Source: Acidobacteriota bacterium
GTDB taxonomy: Bacteria; Acidobacteriota; Vicinamibacteria; Vicinamibacterales; CAVVIG01
Direction of reading: 5' to 3'
NCBI GenBank assembly: GCA_003222555.1
Contig: QHWL01000014.1
Coordinates: 6,352 to 16,905 of the forward strand
Length of the DNA stretch: 10,554 nucleotides
How positions within the stretch are numbered: position 1 is the first letter of the stretch; each line of letters starts with the position of its first letter. A program made the position numbers and the translations under genes. Below are positions 1-6,168 of this stretch, in pieces. The notes beneath the pieces were generated by a model. It had not been told where the DNA came from, did no database searches, and saw only the letters and a program-made list of their open reading frames with translations.

Positions 1-336
1 CGTACGCGCGGGTTCAATCAAGCGCTCGATCTGGCGCGGCACCTCGGCCGGCCCGTCCGGAAGGCCCTGCGGCGCGTCCGGGCGACGCCGACCCAGACCG
101 GTCTGCCCGCCGCACAGCGCCATCGGAACGTGCGCGGCGCCTTCGCGCTGGCGCCGCGCACGCCATCGCTGTCGGGCGCGACCGTGGTTCTAGTGGACGA
201 CGTGAGCACGACCGGCGCGACGCTGGAGGAGTGCGCCCGCGTGTTGAAGGCGGCGGGAGCCAGCGAGGTGCGGGCGCTGCTGGCAGCGCGAGTGGTGGCG
301 CGACAGCTCACCAACTCACCGCAGCGTGAGGCGTGA
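1..336 (+). CDS. ComF-family phosphoribosyltransferase, C-terminal part (5' end outside window)
   Basis: The reading frame is open from the first base and ends at TGA 334-336, giving about 111 residues of a longer protein. The fragment begins RTRGFNQALDLARHL, the conserved 'RGFNQ' region of ComF/GntX-like proteins. It continues with a TQTGLPAAQRHRNVRGAF stretch and then VVLVDDVSTTGATLEECARVL, the PRPP-binding loop of type I phosphoribosyltransferases (hydrophobic strand, two Asp, TTGAT). In naturally transformable bacteria ComF acts in DNA uptake; in many others the role is unclear, so I give no gene symbol. The N-terminal zinc-finger part usual for the family would lie upstream of the window. 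The last 21 bases overlap the end of tmk on the opposite strand, so the two genes converge. An internal GTG at 130 is not a credible start because the conserved RGFNQ region lies before it. Confidence 0.9.
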   Translation, partial: RTRGFNQALDLARHLGRPVRKALRRVRATPTQTGLPAAQRHRNVRGAFALAPRTPSLSGATVVLVDDVSTTGATLEECARVLKAAGASEVRALLAARVVARQLTNSPQREA

Positions 337-909
337 AGCCGCCGCGGCGAACACATCGTCGGCGATGGCTTCTTTCGGGCGTTCGCCGTCGACCACGACC
401 CAGCCGCCGGCGACCGCCTGCCGTCGGTAGCTCTGTCGCACGCGACCCTGCATGTCGAGATCGCGCTCATAGCGATCGCGCTCGACCGCCTTGCGTTGGA
501 CGGCCGTCTCCGGGGCGATGTCGAGCATGATCGTGAGCGAGGCGGCCGGCAGGAATTTTTGCAGCTCGGTCAGCCATGCCGGGTCGAGGCCGTGCGCTTC
601 GCCGTACGCGACGCTCGAGGCCGTGTAGCGGTCGCAGACGAGCATCAGGCCACCGTCCAGCCATCGCTGCAGATCTGGCTTTCGCTCGTAGCGATTCGCG
701 ATGTAGAGCAGCTGCATGACATCGGGGCCGTATTCGCGCTCGCCCTGCAACGCACGCGCGATCTCCTCGCCGATGGATGTGCCGTAGTCAGGAAACGACA
801 CCAGGCGCGCCTTCTGGCCCTCCTGCTTCAACCGATCGCGCAGCAGCTCGGCTTGTGTCTGCTTTCCGCTTTGATCGAGACCTTCGAACGCGATGATGCA
901 GCCGGACAT
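316..909 (-). CDS. tmk: Thymidylate (dTMP) kinase
   Basis: This 197-residue protein, the usual length for the family, phosphorylates dTMP to dTDP with ATP in the cytoplasm, on the way to dTTP. It shows the P-loop FEGLDQSGKQTQ near residues 8-19, the CDRYTASSVAYG segment carrying the family's DRY motif near residue 92, and a basic lid-like stretch RDRYERDLDMQGRVRQSY near residues 143-160. In the P-loop the residue after the Lys is Gln rather than the usual Ser/Thr, with Thr next. The ATG at 907-909 is preceded by only a weak purine-rich site. The gene follows lysA by 12 nt on the same strand, so the two are probably cotranscribed, although their pathways are not directly linked. Its 3' end overlaps the convergent ComF-like gene by 21 nt. 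Confidence 0.95.
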   Translation of the reverse strand: MSGCIIAFEGLDQSGKQTQAELLRDRLKQEGQKARLVSFPDYGTSIGEEIARALQGEREYGPDVMQLLYIANRYERKPDLQRWLDGGLMLVCDRYTASSVAYGEAHGLDPAWLTELQKFLPAASLTIMLDIAPETAVQRKAVERDRYERDLDMQGRVRQSYRRQAVAGGWVVVDGERPKEAIADDVFAAAASRLTLR

Positions 910-921
910 ACTCGTGAGTCG

Positions 922-2169
922 TCAGTCGTCGGTCTCCAGAGCCAACATGTCGTCAGTGGTTTGGCGTCGGCGGATGACCTTCCAGCGGCCTTCGTCGACC
1001 AGCACTTCTGCCGGCAGCGGACGACGGTTGTAGTTCGATGCCATCGCGGCTCCGTACGCGCCGGCATCAAATATCGCGACGAGGTCGTCGAGCTCGAGCC
1101 GTGACAGCCGCCGGTCGCGGCCGACAACGTCGCTGCTTTCGCAGACGGGGCCGACAACCTCGTACGTCTGTTCGGGGGTGTCGCGCGGCTTCACGGGCTC
1201 GATACGGTGGAACGCCCCGTAAAGCGCCGGCCGCAACAGCTCGGTCATGCCGGCATCGATGACGGCGAAGTCGCTCTCGGCCGTGCGCGGCTTGAGATCG
1301 ATCACCCGCGCAACGAGGACGCCGGCCGGTCCCGCGATGGTGCGGCCGGGCTCGACGACAATAGGCAGCCCTGTGCGGCGGACTTCGGCGACGAGTGCGG
1401 CCGCATAGGCGGCGGCCGACGGCACATCGCGGCCGTCGTACGAGATCCCGAGACCGCCACCCAGATCCAGGTACTCGAGCATCACCCCGACGCGCGCCAC
1501 TTCGTCGCTCAAGCGAGCGATGAGCGCCGCGGCGTGCCGCAGAGGATCGAGCGTCGTGATCTGCGATCCGACGTGCACGTGGATCGCGACGAGCTTCAGC
1601 GCACGGCGTGCAGGAACGGTCGCGAACAGCTCGCGCGCGGTGTCGAGCGGCACGCCGAACTTGTTGATCTTGAGGCCCGTGGAAATGTGGGGGTGGCTCT
1701 TCGCGTCGATGTCCGGGTTGATTCGGATCGCGACGCGCGCCGTGCGGCCGGTCCGCTGGGCGATCGCCTCGATGCGCGCCAGCTCTCCAGCCGATTCGAC
1801 GTTGATCGCCTTCAGCCCGAGCGCGACGCCGCACTCGAGCTCGGCTGTCGACTTGCCGACGCCGGTGAACACGATTTCCGAAGGCTGGAACCCGGCTTTG
1901 CGCGCCACCTCGATTTCCCAGATCGAGTTGGCGTCGGCCGCGCTGCCCAGGCTGCGCAGCAGGCGCGCGAGGGCGAGCGTGGAGTTCGCTTTCAGGGCAT
2001 AGTGCAGCGTGTGAGGATAGGCGCCGAACGCCGCGTCGATGCCGAGGTAGCGCGATCGAAGCGTGGCGGCGCTATACACATAGAGGGGCGTGCCTTCGGC
2101 AAGGGCGATTGCCGACAATGGAACGCCGTCACAGACGAGCTCGTTGGAGATGCGCGCGAAGCCGACCAC
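922..2169 (-). CDS. lysA: Diaminopimelate decarboxylase
   Basis: LysA removes CO2 from meso-diaminopimelate to give L-lysine, the last step of the DAP pathway, with PLP as cofactor. The 415-residue length is normal. The N-terminal alanine-racemase-like barrel contains HYALKANS with the PLP lysine at residue 60, HVHVGSQI near 198-205 and the phosphate-binding loop LDLGGGLGI near 234-242, then EPGRTIAGPAG near 273-283. The C-terminal sheet domain has GPVCESSD (Cys343, Glu344) and GAYGAAMASNYNRRPLP near 370-386, both typical active-site segments. The start is GTG 2169-2167; the residues that follow (GFARISNELVCDGVPL) match the usual N-terminus of the family, and no better start or clear ribosome site is visible. 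tmk lies 12 nt downstream on the same strand. An ECF sigma gene diverges from it after only 37 nt. Confidence 0.97.
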   Translation of the reverse strand: MVGFARISNELVCDGVPLSAIALAEGTPLYVYSAATLRSRYLGIDAAFGAYPHTLHYALKANSTLALARLLRSLGSAADANSIWEIEVARKAGFQPSEIVFTGVGKSTAELECGVALGLKAINVESAGELARIEAIAQRTGRTARVAIRINPDIDAKSHPHISTGLKINKFGVPLDTARELFATVPARRALKLVAIHVHVGSQITTLDPLRHAAALIARLSDEVARVGVMLEYLDLGGGLGISYDGRDVPSAAAYAAALVAEVRRTGLPIVVEPGRTIAGPAGVLVARVIDLKPRTAESDFAVIDAGMTELLRPALYGAFHRIEPVKPRDTPEQTYEVVGPVCESSDVVGRDRRLSRLELDDLVAIFDAGAYGAAMASNYNRRPLPAEVLVDEGRWKVIRRRQTTDDMLALETDD

Positions 2170-2181
2170 AGCAGTGTGTAG

Positions 2182-2191
2182 CGTATACTAA
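2182..2191. promoter_or_regulatory. Possible shared -10 region for lysA and the divergent sigma gene
   Basis: The whole gap between the two divergent start codons (2169 and 2207) is 37 nt. It contains TATACT at 2184-2189 on the plus strand. Within the same bases the minus strand reads TAGTAT (2190-2185) or TATACG (2187-2182). Either would place transcription starts only about 5-12 nt before the start codons. I see no convincing -35 box on either strand and no clear Shine-Dalgarno, so the assignment is tentative. Confidence 0.3.
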
Positions 2192-2206
2192 CGCACTCAG
2201 CACGAC

Positions 2207-2863
2207 ATGTCTGCCGACTTGCCGGCCGCGTCGCCCGACACGACCGAGACGCTCATTCAGCGCTGCGTCCAGGGCGACCAGTCGGCTTGGGATCTGATCG
2301 TCACTCAGTACTGGAGAAAAGTGTTCAACGTCGCCTACAAGTTCGTCGGCAAACACGACGAAGCGGAGGATTTGACGCAGGACATCTTCCTGAAGATCTT
2401 CAAATCGATCGGCACCTTCGACCGGCGGGCGAATTTTCAGACCTGGCTCATCAGCGTCAGCCGTAATCTGTGCATCGATCACTACCGGAGCGTGCGCAAA
2501 GAACGCCAGACGATCAGTCGCGATGTGGATGCGACCGACCTGCCGGTGATCTCGCACGATCAAAACCCGATCGAGGCGCTCGAGCAGCGCGACCGCGTCG
2601 CGCTGTTGCGGCAGGCGCTGGCCGCGCTGCCCGCAACGCTCAGGACGGCGGTGTTGATGCGCGATCTGCAGGAACTGTCGTACCAGGAAATCGCCGACGC
2701 GCTGAGCCTGCCCGAGGGCACCGTCAAGTCGCGGATCAACCGTGGGCGGACCGAGCTCGCGCGCCAGATCAACAAGCTGCGCGGCAAGGATTACAGCCCG
2801 AGCGGGTCGGTGCCGAAAGGATCTGATTCCAATCGCCGCTCACGCACGGGAGCTCATCGATGA
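2207..2863 (+). CDS. RNA polymerase sigma factor, sigma-70 family, ECF subfamily
   Basis: This 218-residue cytoplasmic protein has the two-domain ECF layout. Region 2 (about 27-97) includes YKFVGKHDEAEDLTQDIFLKIF, the core-binding and -10-recognition helices, and FQTWLISVSRNLCIDHYR. Region 4 (about 132-186) includes LPATLRTAVLMRDLQELSYQEIADAL and a helix-turn-helix ending in EGTVKSRINRGRTEL, which would contact the -35 element. A basic, Ser-rich tail of about 25 residues follows. The ATG at 2207 is the only sensible start; it has no obvious ribosome site and may be nearly leaderless. The stop overlaps the start of a STAS-domain gene by 4 nt, which suggests translational coupling. No membrane-bound zinc-finger anti-sigma factor, the usual ECF partner, is encoded next to it. 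Target promoters and signal are unknown. Confidence 0.95.
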   Translation: MSADLPAASPDTTETLIQRCVQGDQSAWDLIVTQYWRKVFNVAYKFVGKHDEAEDLTQDIFLKIFKSIGTFDRRANFQTWLISVSRNLCIDHYRSVRKERQTISRDVDATDLPVISHDQNPIEALEQRDRVALLRQALAALPATLRTAVLMRDLQELSYQEIADALSLPEGTVKSRINRGRTELARQINKLRGKDYSPSGSVPKGSDSNRRSRTGAHR

Positions 2864-3201
2864 ACCTCAGAACCGAACAGACCGGGAACATCTCGATCGT
2901 CCGCGTCGGCGAGGCGCGGATGATGTATCCGATCCTCTCGGACTTTTCATCGGCGGTGACCACGCTCCTCGCCGCGGGCCAGCACGAGATTCTCATCGAT
3001 CTCGCGCCGGTCACCTACATCGACAGCGCGACGATCGGCTGCCTGATGGATTTGTATCGTCAGGCCCACAACGTCGGCGGGCACCTCAAGCTGTCGGGCG
3101 TCCAAAAGCGGGTCGAGACGATGCTCACGATGACGGGGGCGCAGAACTTCATCGAGATTCACGCCGACGAGCCGAGCGCCATCAAGAGTTTTGGGGTGTA
3201 G
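2860..3201 (+). CDS. STAS-domain protein, anti-sigma factor antagonist type
   Basis: This 113-residue protein is essentially one STAS domain, the fold of SpoIIAA and RsbV. The core ILIDLAPVTYIDSATIGCL (about 44-62) has the conserved Asp55-Ser56 pair; in SpoIIAA/RsbV that Ser is phosphorylated by an anti-sigma kinase to switch partner binding. The later GGHLKLSGVQKRVETMLTMTG stretch matches the usual third strand and final helix. The ATG overlaps the TGA of the sigma gene and has GGGAG at 2848-2852, 7 nt upstream. Classical STAS antagonists act in partner switches for SigB/SigF-type sigma factors, whereas its neighbour here is an ECF factor. No RsbW-like kinase is in the window. Action on the adjacent sigma factor is inference; it could serve a switch encoded elsewhere. 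Confidence 0.9.
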   Translation: MNLRTEQTGNISIVRVGEARMMYPILSDFSSAVTTLLAAGQHEILIDLAPVTYIDSATIGCLMDLYRQAHNVGGHLKLSGVQKRVETMLTMTGAQNFIEIHADEPSAIKSFGV

Positions 3202-3203
3202 CG

Positions 3204-3470
3204 ATGCGCACGATCAAGACGACCAGCGGCGCCACAATCACGCTCGATGGCGATCTGCTCGCCATCATGGAAATGCTGTATCAGGAAGTGACGGCCAGGC
3301 GCGAGCTCGAGCGATCCTTCGAGGACATGGTCAAGGAAATCCAGCACCTCATCGATCAGATGACCGACGGCGAGCGGCGCACGTACCTGGCCGAGAGCCT
3401 CTTTCTCAACACCGTCAAGTACGAGAACGACAAGCTCGAGGCGTATATGAAGAAGCTGACGAAGAAATGA
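3204..3470 (+). CDS. Small coiled-coil protein of unknown function, third gene of the sigma/STAS unit
   Basis: This 88-residue soluble protein starts at ATG 3204, 2 nt after the STAS stop codon, with a G-rich sequence (GGGG at 3193-3196) as the likely ribosome site. Residues 1-17 (MRTIKTTSGATITLDGD) look like a short beta hairpin. From about 18 to 57 it is strongly helical and charged (LLAIMEMLYQEVTARRELER and the stretch after it), consistent with an amphipathic or coiled-coil helix. After a TDGERRTYLAESLFLNTV segment it ends in a Lys-rich tail, YMKKLTKK. I recognise no named family and see no signal peptide, membrane helix or metal site. Tight linkage suggests it works with the STAS protein or the sigma factor, perhaps as a binding partner. 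That is inference. A longer frame reading in from 2742 is a shadow of the sigma gene. Confidence 0.75.
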   Translation: MRTIKTTSGATITLDGDLLAIMEMLYQEVTARRELERSFEDMVKEIQHLIDQMTDGERRTYLAESLFLNTVKYENDKLEAYMKKLTKK

Positions 3471-3506
3471 GCGTGGCTTCGCAACGTCAACTGACACCGA
3501 TGGTTC

Positions 3507-3596
3507 TCACGAAGACACGAAGGGACCCGAAGAACACGAAGAAATTTTGTACGAAGAACAACTTCGTGGATCTTCGTGCCCTTCGTGCTTTCGTGA
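3507..3596. repeat. Long imperfect hairpin built of CACGAAG-type units
   Basis: The left arm (about 3507-3545) repeats a unit of 8-10 bp close to CACGAAG. The right arm (about 3562-3596) carries the complement, CTTCGTG-type units. Clear paired blocks are TCACGAA 3507-3513 with TTCGTGA 3590-3596, the stretch 3516-3524 with 3579-3587, CGAAG around 3528-3533 with 3571-3576, and CACGAAG 3535-3541 with CTTCGTG 3562-3568. The central 20 bases form the loop. It lies 36 nt after the stop of the sigma/STAS/coiled-coil unit and before the radical SAM gene, so it could end transcription of the first unit. I have seen similar intergenic sequences in environmental genomes, but know no named family. Confidence 0.8.
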
Positions 3597-3634
3597 TAAA
3601 GCGTCGCTGGAACAACGTCGCCGCTCGTCGTTCC

Positions 3635-3664
3635 GAAGTACGGGAGTACCAAGCACCCAGTACC
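3635..3664. repeat. Degenerate GTACC/AAGTAC-rich short tandem stretch
   Basis: Bases 3635-3664 contain three related pieces in a row (GAAGTACGG, GAGTACCAA and, after GCACCCA, GTACC), a degenerate iteration of about 9 bp. It lies just before the start of the radical SAM gene and directly follows the larger hairpin region. It is too short and diverged to be sure it is a true repeat. Confidence 0.3.
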
Positions 3665-3672
3665 TGTTTCGC

Positions 3673-5016
3673 ATGTCTCTAAACTTCCTCGCCACGCGCT
3701 TCCAGTGTTCCTGGCCGTGGAGCACGCTCGTCATGCTCTGCGACGGGCGCATCGTGTGCGGGTGTGCCGATCCCTACGGCCACCGGGTGCTCGGAGATGT
3801 GCGCTCGGCGCCGGTCCACGACGTGTGGACCGGCGAGACGATCTCCAGGCTTCGCCTGGATCTCAACGCCGGCGGCTCGCGCTTCTGCCTGCCGCTCAAA
3901 AAAGACGACGCGCCGGTCGTGCGGCCGGCCGATGCCGGCGCGATGCCTTCGCGCCTGTACATCGAGTGCACCGCCGCCTGCAACATTTCCTGCCACCAGG
4001 CGTGCTGCGCGCCGGAAACCGGCATCACGCGAACGCGCCAGGCCGGAATGCTGGACTTCGACCTTTTTCGCCGCGTCGTCGACGAGGTCGGCGCCTCGCT
4101 CGTGAGAATCGACTTCTTCAACTACGGCGAGGCGTTCCTGCACAAGCGCGCGGTCGAGATGTGCGAATACATCAAGACGCGGTTTCCGGGAATTTACCTG
4201 TACACCAGCACCAACGGCCTGGCGCTGACCGAAGAGCAGGCGCGCCGGCTGGTGCACTCGGGCATCGATGAGGTGACGTTTTCGATCGATGGCGCGACGC
4301 CGGAAAGCTACGTGAAATACCGGCAGCGCGGCCGGTTCGACCTCGCCATCGCGACCCTCGGCGCGATGGCCGATGAAAAACAACGAGCCCGGTCGGATGT
4401 CCCGTTCCTCAACTGGCGCTACATTCTGTTCAAGTGGAACGACAGTGACGCGGAAATGGCGCTGGCACGTCAGCTCGCCCAGCGGATCGGCGTGGATCGC
4501 CTCTGCTGGGAGCTCACCGATCACCCGGAGGACTCGTACTCGCGACGGTTCATCCCCGGATCGCCAGACCTCGAAACCATCCGGCAGGAGATCTGGGACG
4601 ACAACAATCTCGGCAACGCCATCGCCGGGGCGACTCCGCGCGCACGCATCGACGTCCGCACGCTGGTCCCTGGCGTGCCGCTCCTGGCGCGCGCCGGCCG
4701 GCCGCTGCGAGTCCGCACCCGCGTTCACAATCTGTCGACGCGCGCCTTCCCGGCGCAGGCGACCTACGGCCGCCGGCTCGTGCGGCTCGGCGCCCAACTG
4801 TGCGATGGGGGCGGGGCGCAGATCGACCGCGATTTTGCGCGCGCCTGGCTGCCGCAGACCGTGGCCCCCGGCGGCCGGGCGGACGTGGCGATCGAGATGC
4901 TCGCGCCCCAGCGGCCGGGACGCTACGCCTTGAAGTTCGATTTGGTGAGCGAAGGGATCGACTGGTTCGAGCGCTGCGGATCGCCGACGACGACCCGCCG
5001 GTTGTGGGTGAGGTAG
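3673..5016 (+). CDS. Radical SAM protein with N-terminal SPASM-like Cys region and C-terminal beta-sandwich-like domain
   Basis: This is a 447-residue cytoplasmic protein of unknown reaction. Residues 12-72 resemble a SPASM auxiliary-cluster region, normally C-terminal: Cys12, CDGRIVCGC (Cys23, 29, 31), then LGDVRSAPVHDVWTGE and Cys72. The radical SAM core (about 92-320) has IECTAACNISCHQACC (Cys99, 103, 107, 111, 112), FFNYGEAFLHKR (the GGE-like SAM-binding motif), YTSTNGLAL and VTFSIDGATPESYVKYRQRGRF. These motifs are typical of the SPASM-containing subgroup, but the cluster Cys spacing is not the canonical CX3CX2C. The last 120 residues look like an all-beta domain (RVRTRVHNLSTRAFPA, RLGAQL, VAPGGRADVAIE, GRYALKFDLVSEGIDWFER), similar to C-terminal modules of some polysaccharide-linked proteins. 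ATG 3673 is chosen because the Cys region begins at once; the longer frame from 3547 runs into the hairpin repeat. A role in surface glycan or peptide modification is only a guess. Confidence 0.85.
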   Translation: MSLNFLATRFQCSWPWSTLVMLCDGRIVCGCADPYGHRVLGDVRSAPVHDVWTGETISRLRLDLNAGGSRFCLPLKKDDAPVVRPADAGAMPSRLYIECTAACNISCHQACCAPETGITRTRQAGMLDFDLFRRVVDEVGASLVRIDFFNYGEAFLHKRAVEMCEYIKTRFPGIYLYTSTNGLALTEEQARRLVHSGIDEVTFSIDGATPESYVKYRQRGRFDLAIATLGAMADEKQRARSDVPFLNWRYILFKWNDSDAEMALARQLAQRIGVDRLCWELTDHPEDSYSRRFIPGSPDLETIRQEIWDDNNLGNAIAGATPRARIDVRTLVPGVPLLARAGRPLRVRTRVHNLSTRAFPAQATYGRRLVRLGAQLCDGGGAQIDRDFARAWLPQTVAPGGRADVAIEMLAPQRPGRYALKFDLVSEGIDWFERCGSPTTTRRLWVR

Positions 5017-5047
5017 GAACCGCGAGGCCGAGGCCGAGCGTTCGCCC

Positions 5048-5962
5048 CTAGCTCGCCAACCGTGGCGCCGCACCCTTGACTGGCAGTGTGACCGGCAGCG
5101 GCGCGACCTCGACCGGCGCCTCGACCAGACGCCACGAGTGGGTTTCCTCGAGAATCTTGGCCGCAAATTCGGTATGAAGCGCGTGCCCGGCGCGATGCGC
5201 CACGAGATGGCCGACGACCGAGTAGCCGACGAGCGCGAGGTCGCCAACCGCGTCGAGGATCTTGTGGCGGACGAACTCGTCCTCGAAGCGCAGGGCGTTG
5301 TTGAGAACGCCCGTCTCGCCGAGCACGATCGCGTTCTCGAGGGAGCCGCCGAGCGCGAGCCCGTTCTGCCGCAGCATCTCGACGTCCTTGAGGAAGGTAA
5401 AGGTTCGCGCCGGCGCGACCTCCTCGATGAACGATTCCTCGGTAATGCGCAACGTCCGCGATTGATGGCGAAGGAGCGGATGATCGTAGCTGATGCTGTA
5501 GGTGACCTTGAAGTGATCGGAGGGATAGAGCGCGATTCGTTTGTCGCCACGCGACATCGCAATCGGCCGGACGATTTTCAGATACCTGCGGCGCGCCTGC
5601 TGCCGCTTCACGCCCGCTTCGTGAATCAAATAGACGAACGGCGCGGCACTGCCATCCATGATCGGGACTTCGGGCGAGTTCAGCTCGACGATCACGTTGT
5701 CCACGCCCATGCTGACGAGCGCCGCGAGCAGATGTTCGACCGTCTCGACCGACACCTCGTTACGCGCCAGACCGGTGGCGAGCTGAATGCCCGCGAGGTT
5801 GTGCACCGTGGCCGGCACCTCGTGATCGCCCAGATCGGTACGGCGAAACCGGATGCCAAAATCGGCCGGGGCGGGCTTCAATGAAAGAGTGACTTTGTTG
5901 CCGGAGTGCAAACCGATGCCGACGCAGGAAATTCGGCGACCAAGAGTGCGCTGTAAGTCCAT
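5048..5962 (-). CDS. lpxC: UDP-3-O-acyl-N-acetylglucosamine deacetylase
   Basis: LpxC is the zinc hydrolase for the committed step of lipid A synthesis; it removes acetate from UDP-3-O-acyl-GlcNAc in the cytoplasm. The 304-residue protein shows the whole active site: TVEHLLAAL with Glu76 and zinc ligand His77, RHKILDAVGDLAL with zinc ligands His233 and Asp237 and Lys234, and AHRAGHALH with His260. These match E. coli Glu78, His79, His238, Asp242 and His265. IMDGSAAPFV (101-110) and the family's RTFTF (186-190) are also present. The ATG at 5962 gives the standard N-terminus MDLQRTLGRRISCVGIGLHSG; an upstream in-frame TTG (6007) would add 15 atypical residues. AGAGG lies just upstream of the ATG as a ribosome site. 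No FabZ fusion is present. The gene converges on the radical SAM gene, 31 nt away, and lies downstream of uvrA on the same strand. Confidence 0.97.
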   Translation of the reverse strand: MDLQRTLGRRISCVGIGLHSGNKVTLSLKPAPADFGIRFRRTDLGDHEVPATVHNLAGIQLATGLARNEVSVETVEHLLAALVSMGVDNVIVELNSPEVPIMDGSAAPFVYLIHEAGVKRQQARRRYLKIVRPIAMSRGDKRIALYPSDHFKVTYSISYDHPLLRHQSRTLRITEESFIEEVAPARTFTFLKDVEMLRQNGLALGGSLENAIVLGETGVLNNALRFEDEFVRHKILDAVGDLALVGYSVVGHLVAHRAGHALHTEFAAKILEETHSWRLVEAPVEVAPLPVTLPVKGAAPRLAS

Positions 5963-6168
5963 GAGCCTCTGTATCGAGCGCAGAAGGAGTACCAGGGAGC
6001 TCAGCAAACACGATGCCCGGCATCTGAGCAGGCGTCAGTTTACGCTAATGTCATGCATAATGGTAGTTTAGACGTGATCGATGAAAAACGAGGGGACCGC
6101 GAGGCCGTCGTTTGTGGCCTTGTCGCCACACGAAATCGGTTCCAGTGTGTGGCTATTTGACCACAGTT
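5963..6168. other. Intergenic region between uvrA and lpxC, no gene seen
   Basis: This 206-bp stretch is clearly more AT-rich around 6035-6085 than the flanking genes and should hold the uvrA terminator and the lpxC promoter. A possible weak hairpin pairs GCCACAC (6125-6131) with GTGTGGC (6147-6153) around a 15-nt loop, 16 nt past the uvrA stop. It lacks a T-run on the uvrA-sense strand, so intrinsic termination is doubtful. Possible -10-like AT stretches occur near 6040-6070 on the minus strand, but I cannot pick a promoter with confidence. Confidence 0.4.

Noticed and set aside
1207..2181. A 324-codon open frame on the plus strand
   Set aside because: Antisense shadow of lysA. Its translation is Arg/Asp-rich and motif-free.
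2742..3203. Upstream extension of the small coiled-coil gene
   Set aside because: The frame overlaps the sigma and STAS genes in another phase and gives an Arg-rich translation; ATG 3204 is correctly spaced after the STAS stop.
3507..3596. Possible CRISPR array
   Set aside because: The repeated units are 8-10 bp, degenerate, arranged as inverted arms and have no spacers of regular length. No cas gene is present.
3547..3672. Upstream extension of the radical SAM gene
   Set aside because: The added 42 residues are encoded by half of the hairpin repeat and the GTACC stretch; the conserved Cys region begins right after ATG 3673.
3679..5562. A 627-codon open frame on the minus strand
   Set aside because: It lies opposite the radical SAM gene and out of frame inside lpxC. 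Its translation is Arg-rich and of low complexity, with no motifs; it is a by-product of high GC in well-supported genes.
6125..6153. Possible intrinsic terminator after uvrA
   Set aside because: The stem is only 7 bp with a 15-nt loop and no T-run follows on the uvrA strand, so it is not listed as a terminator.
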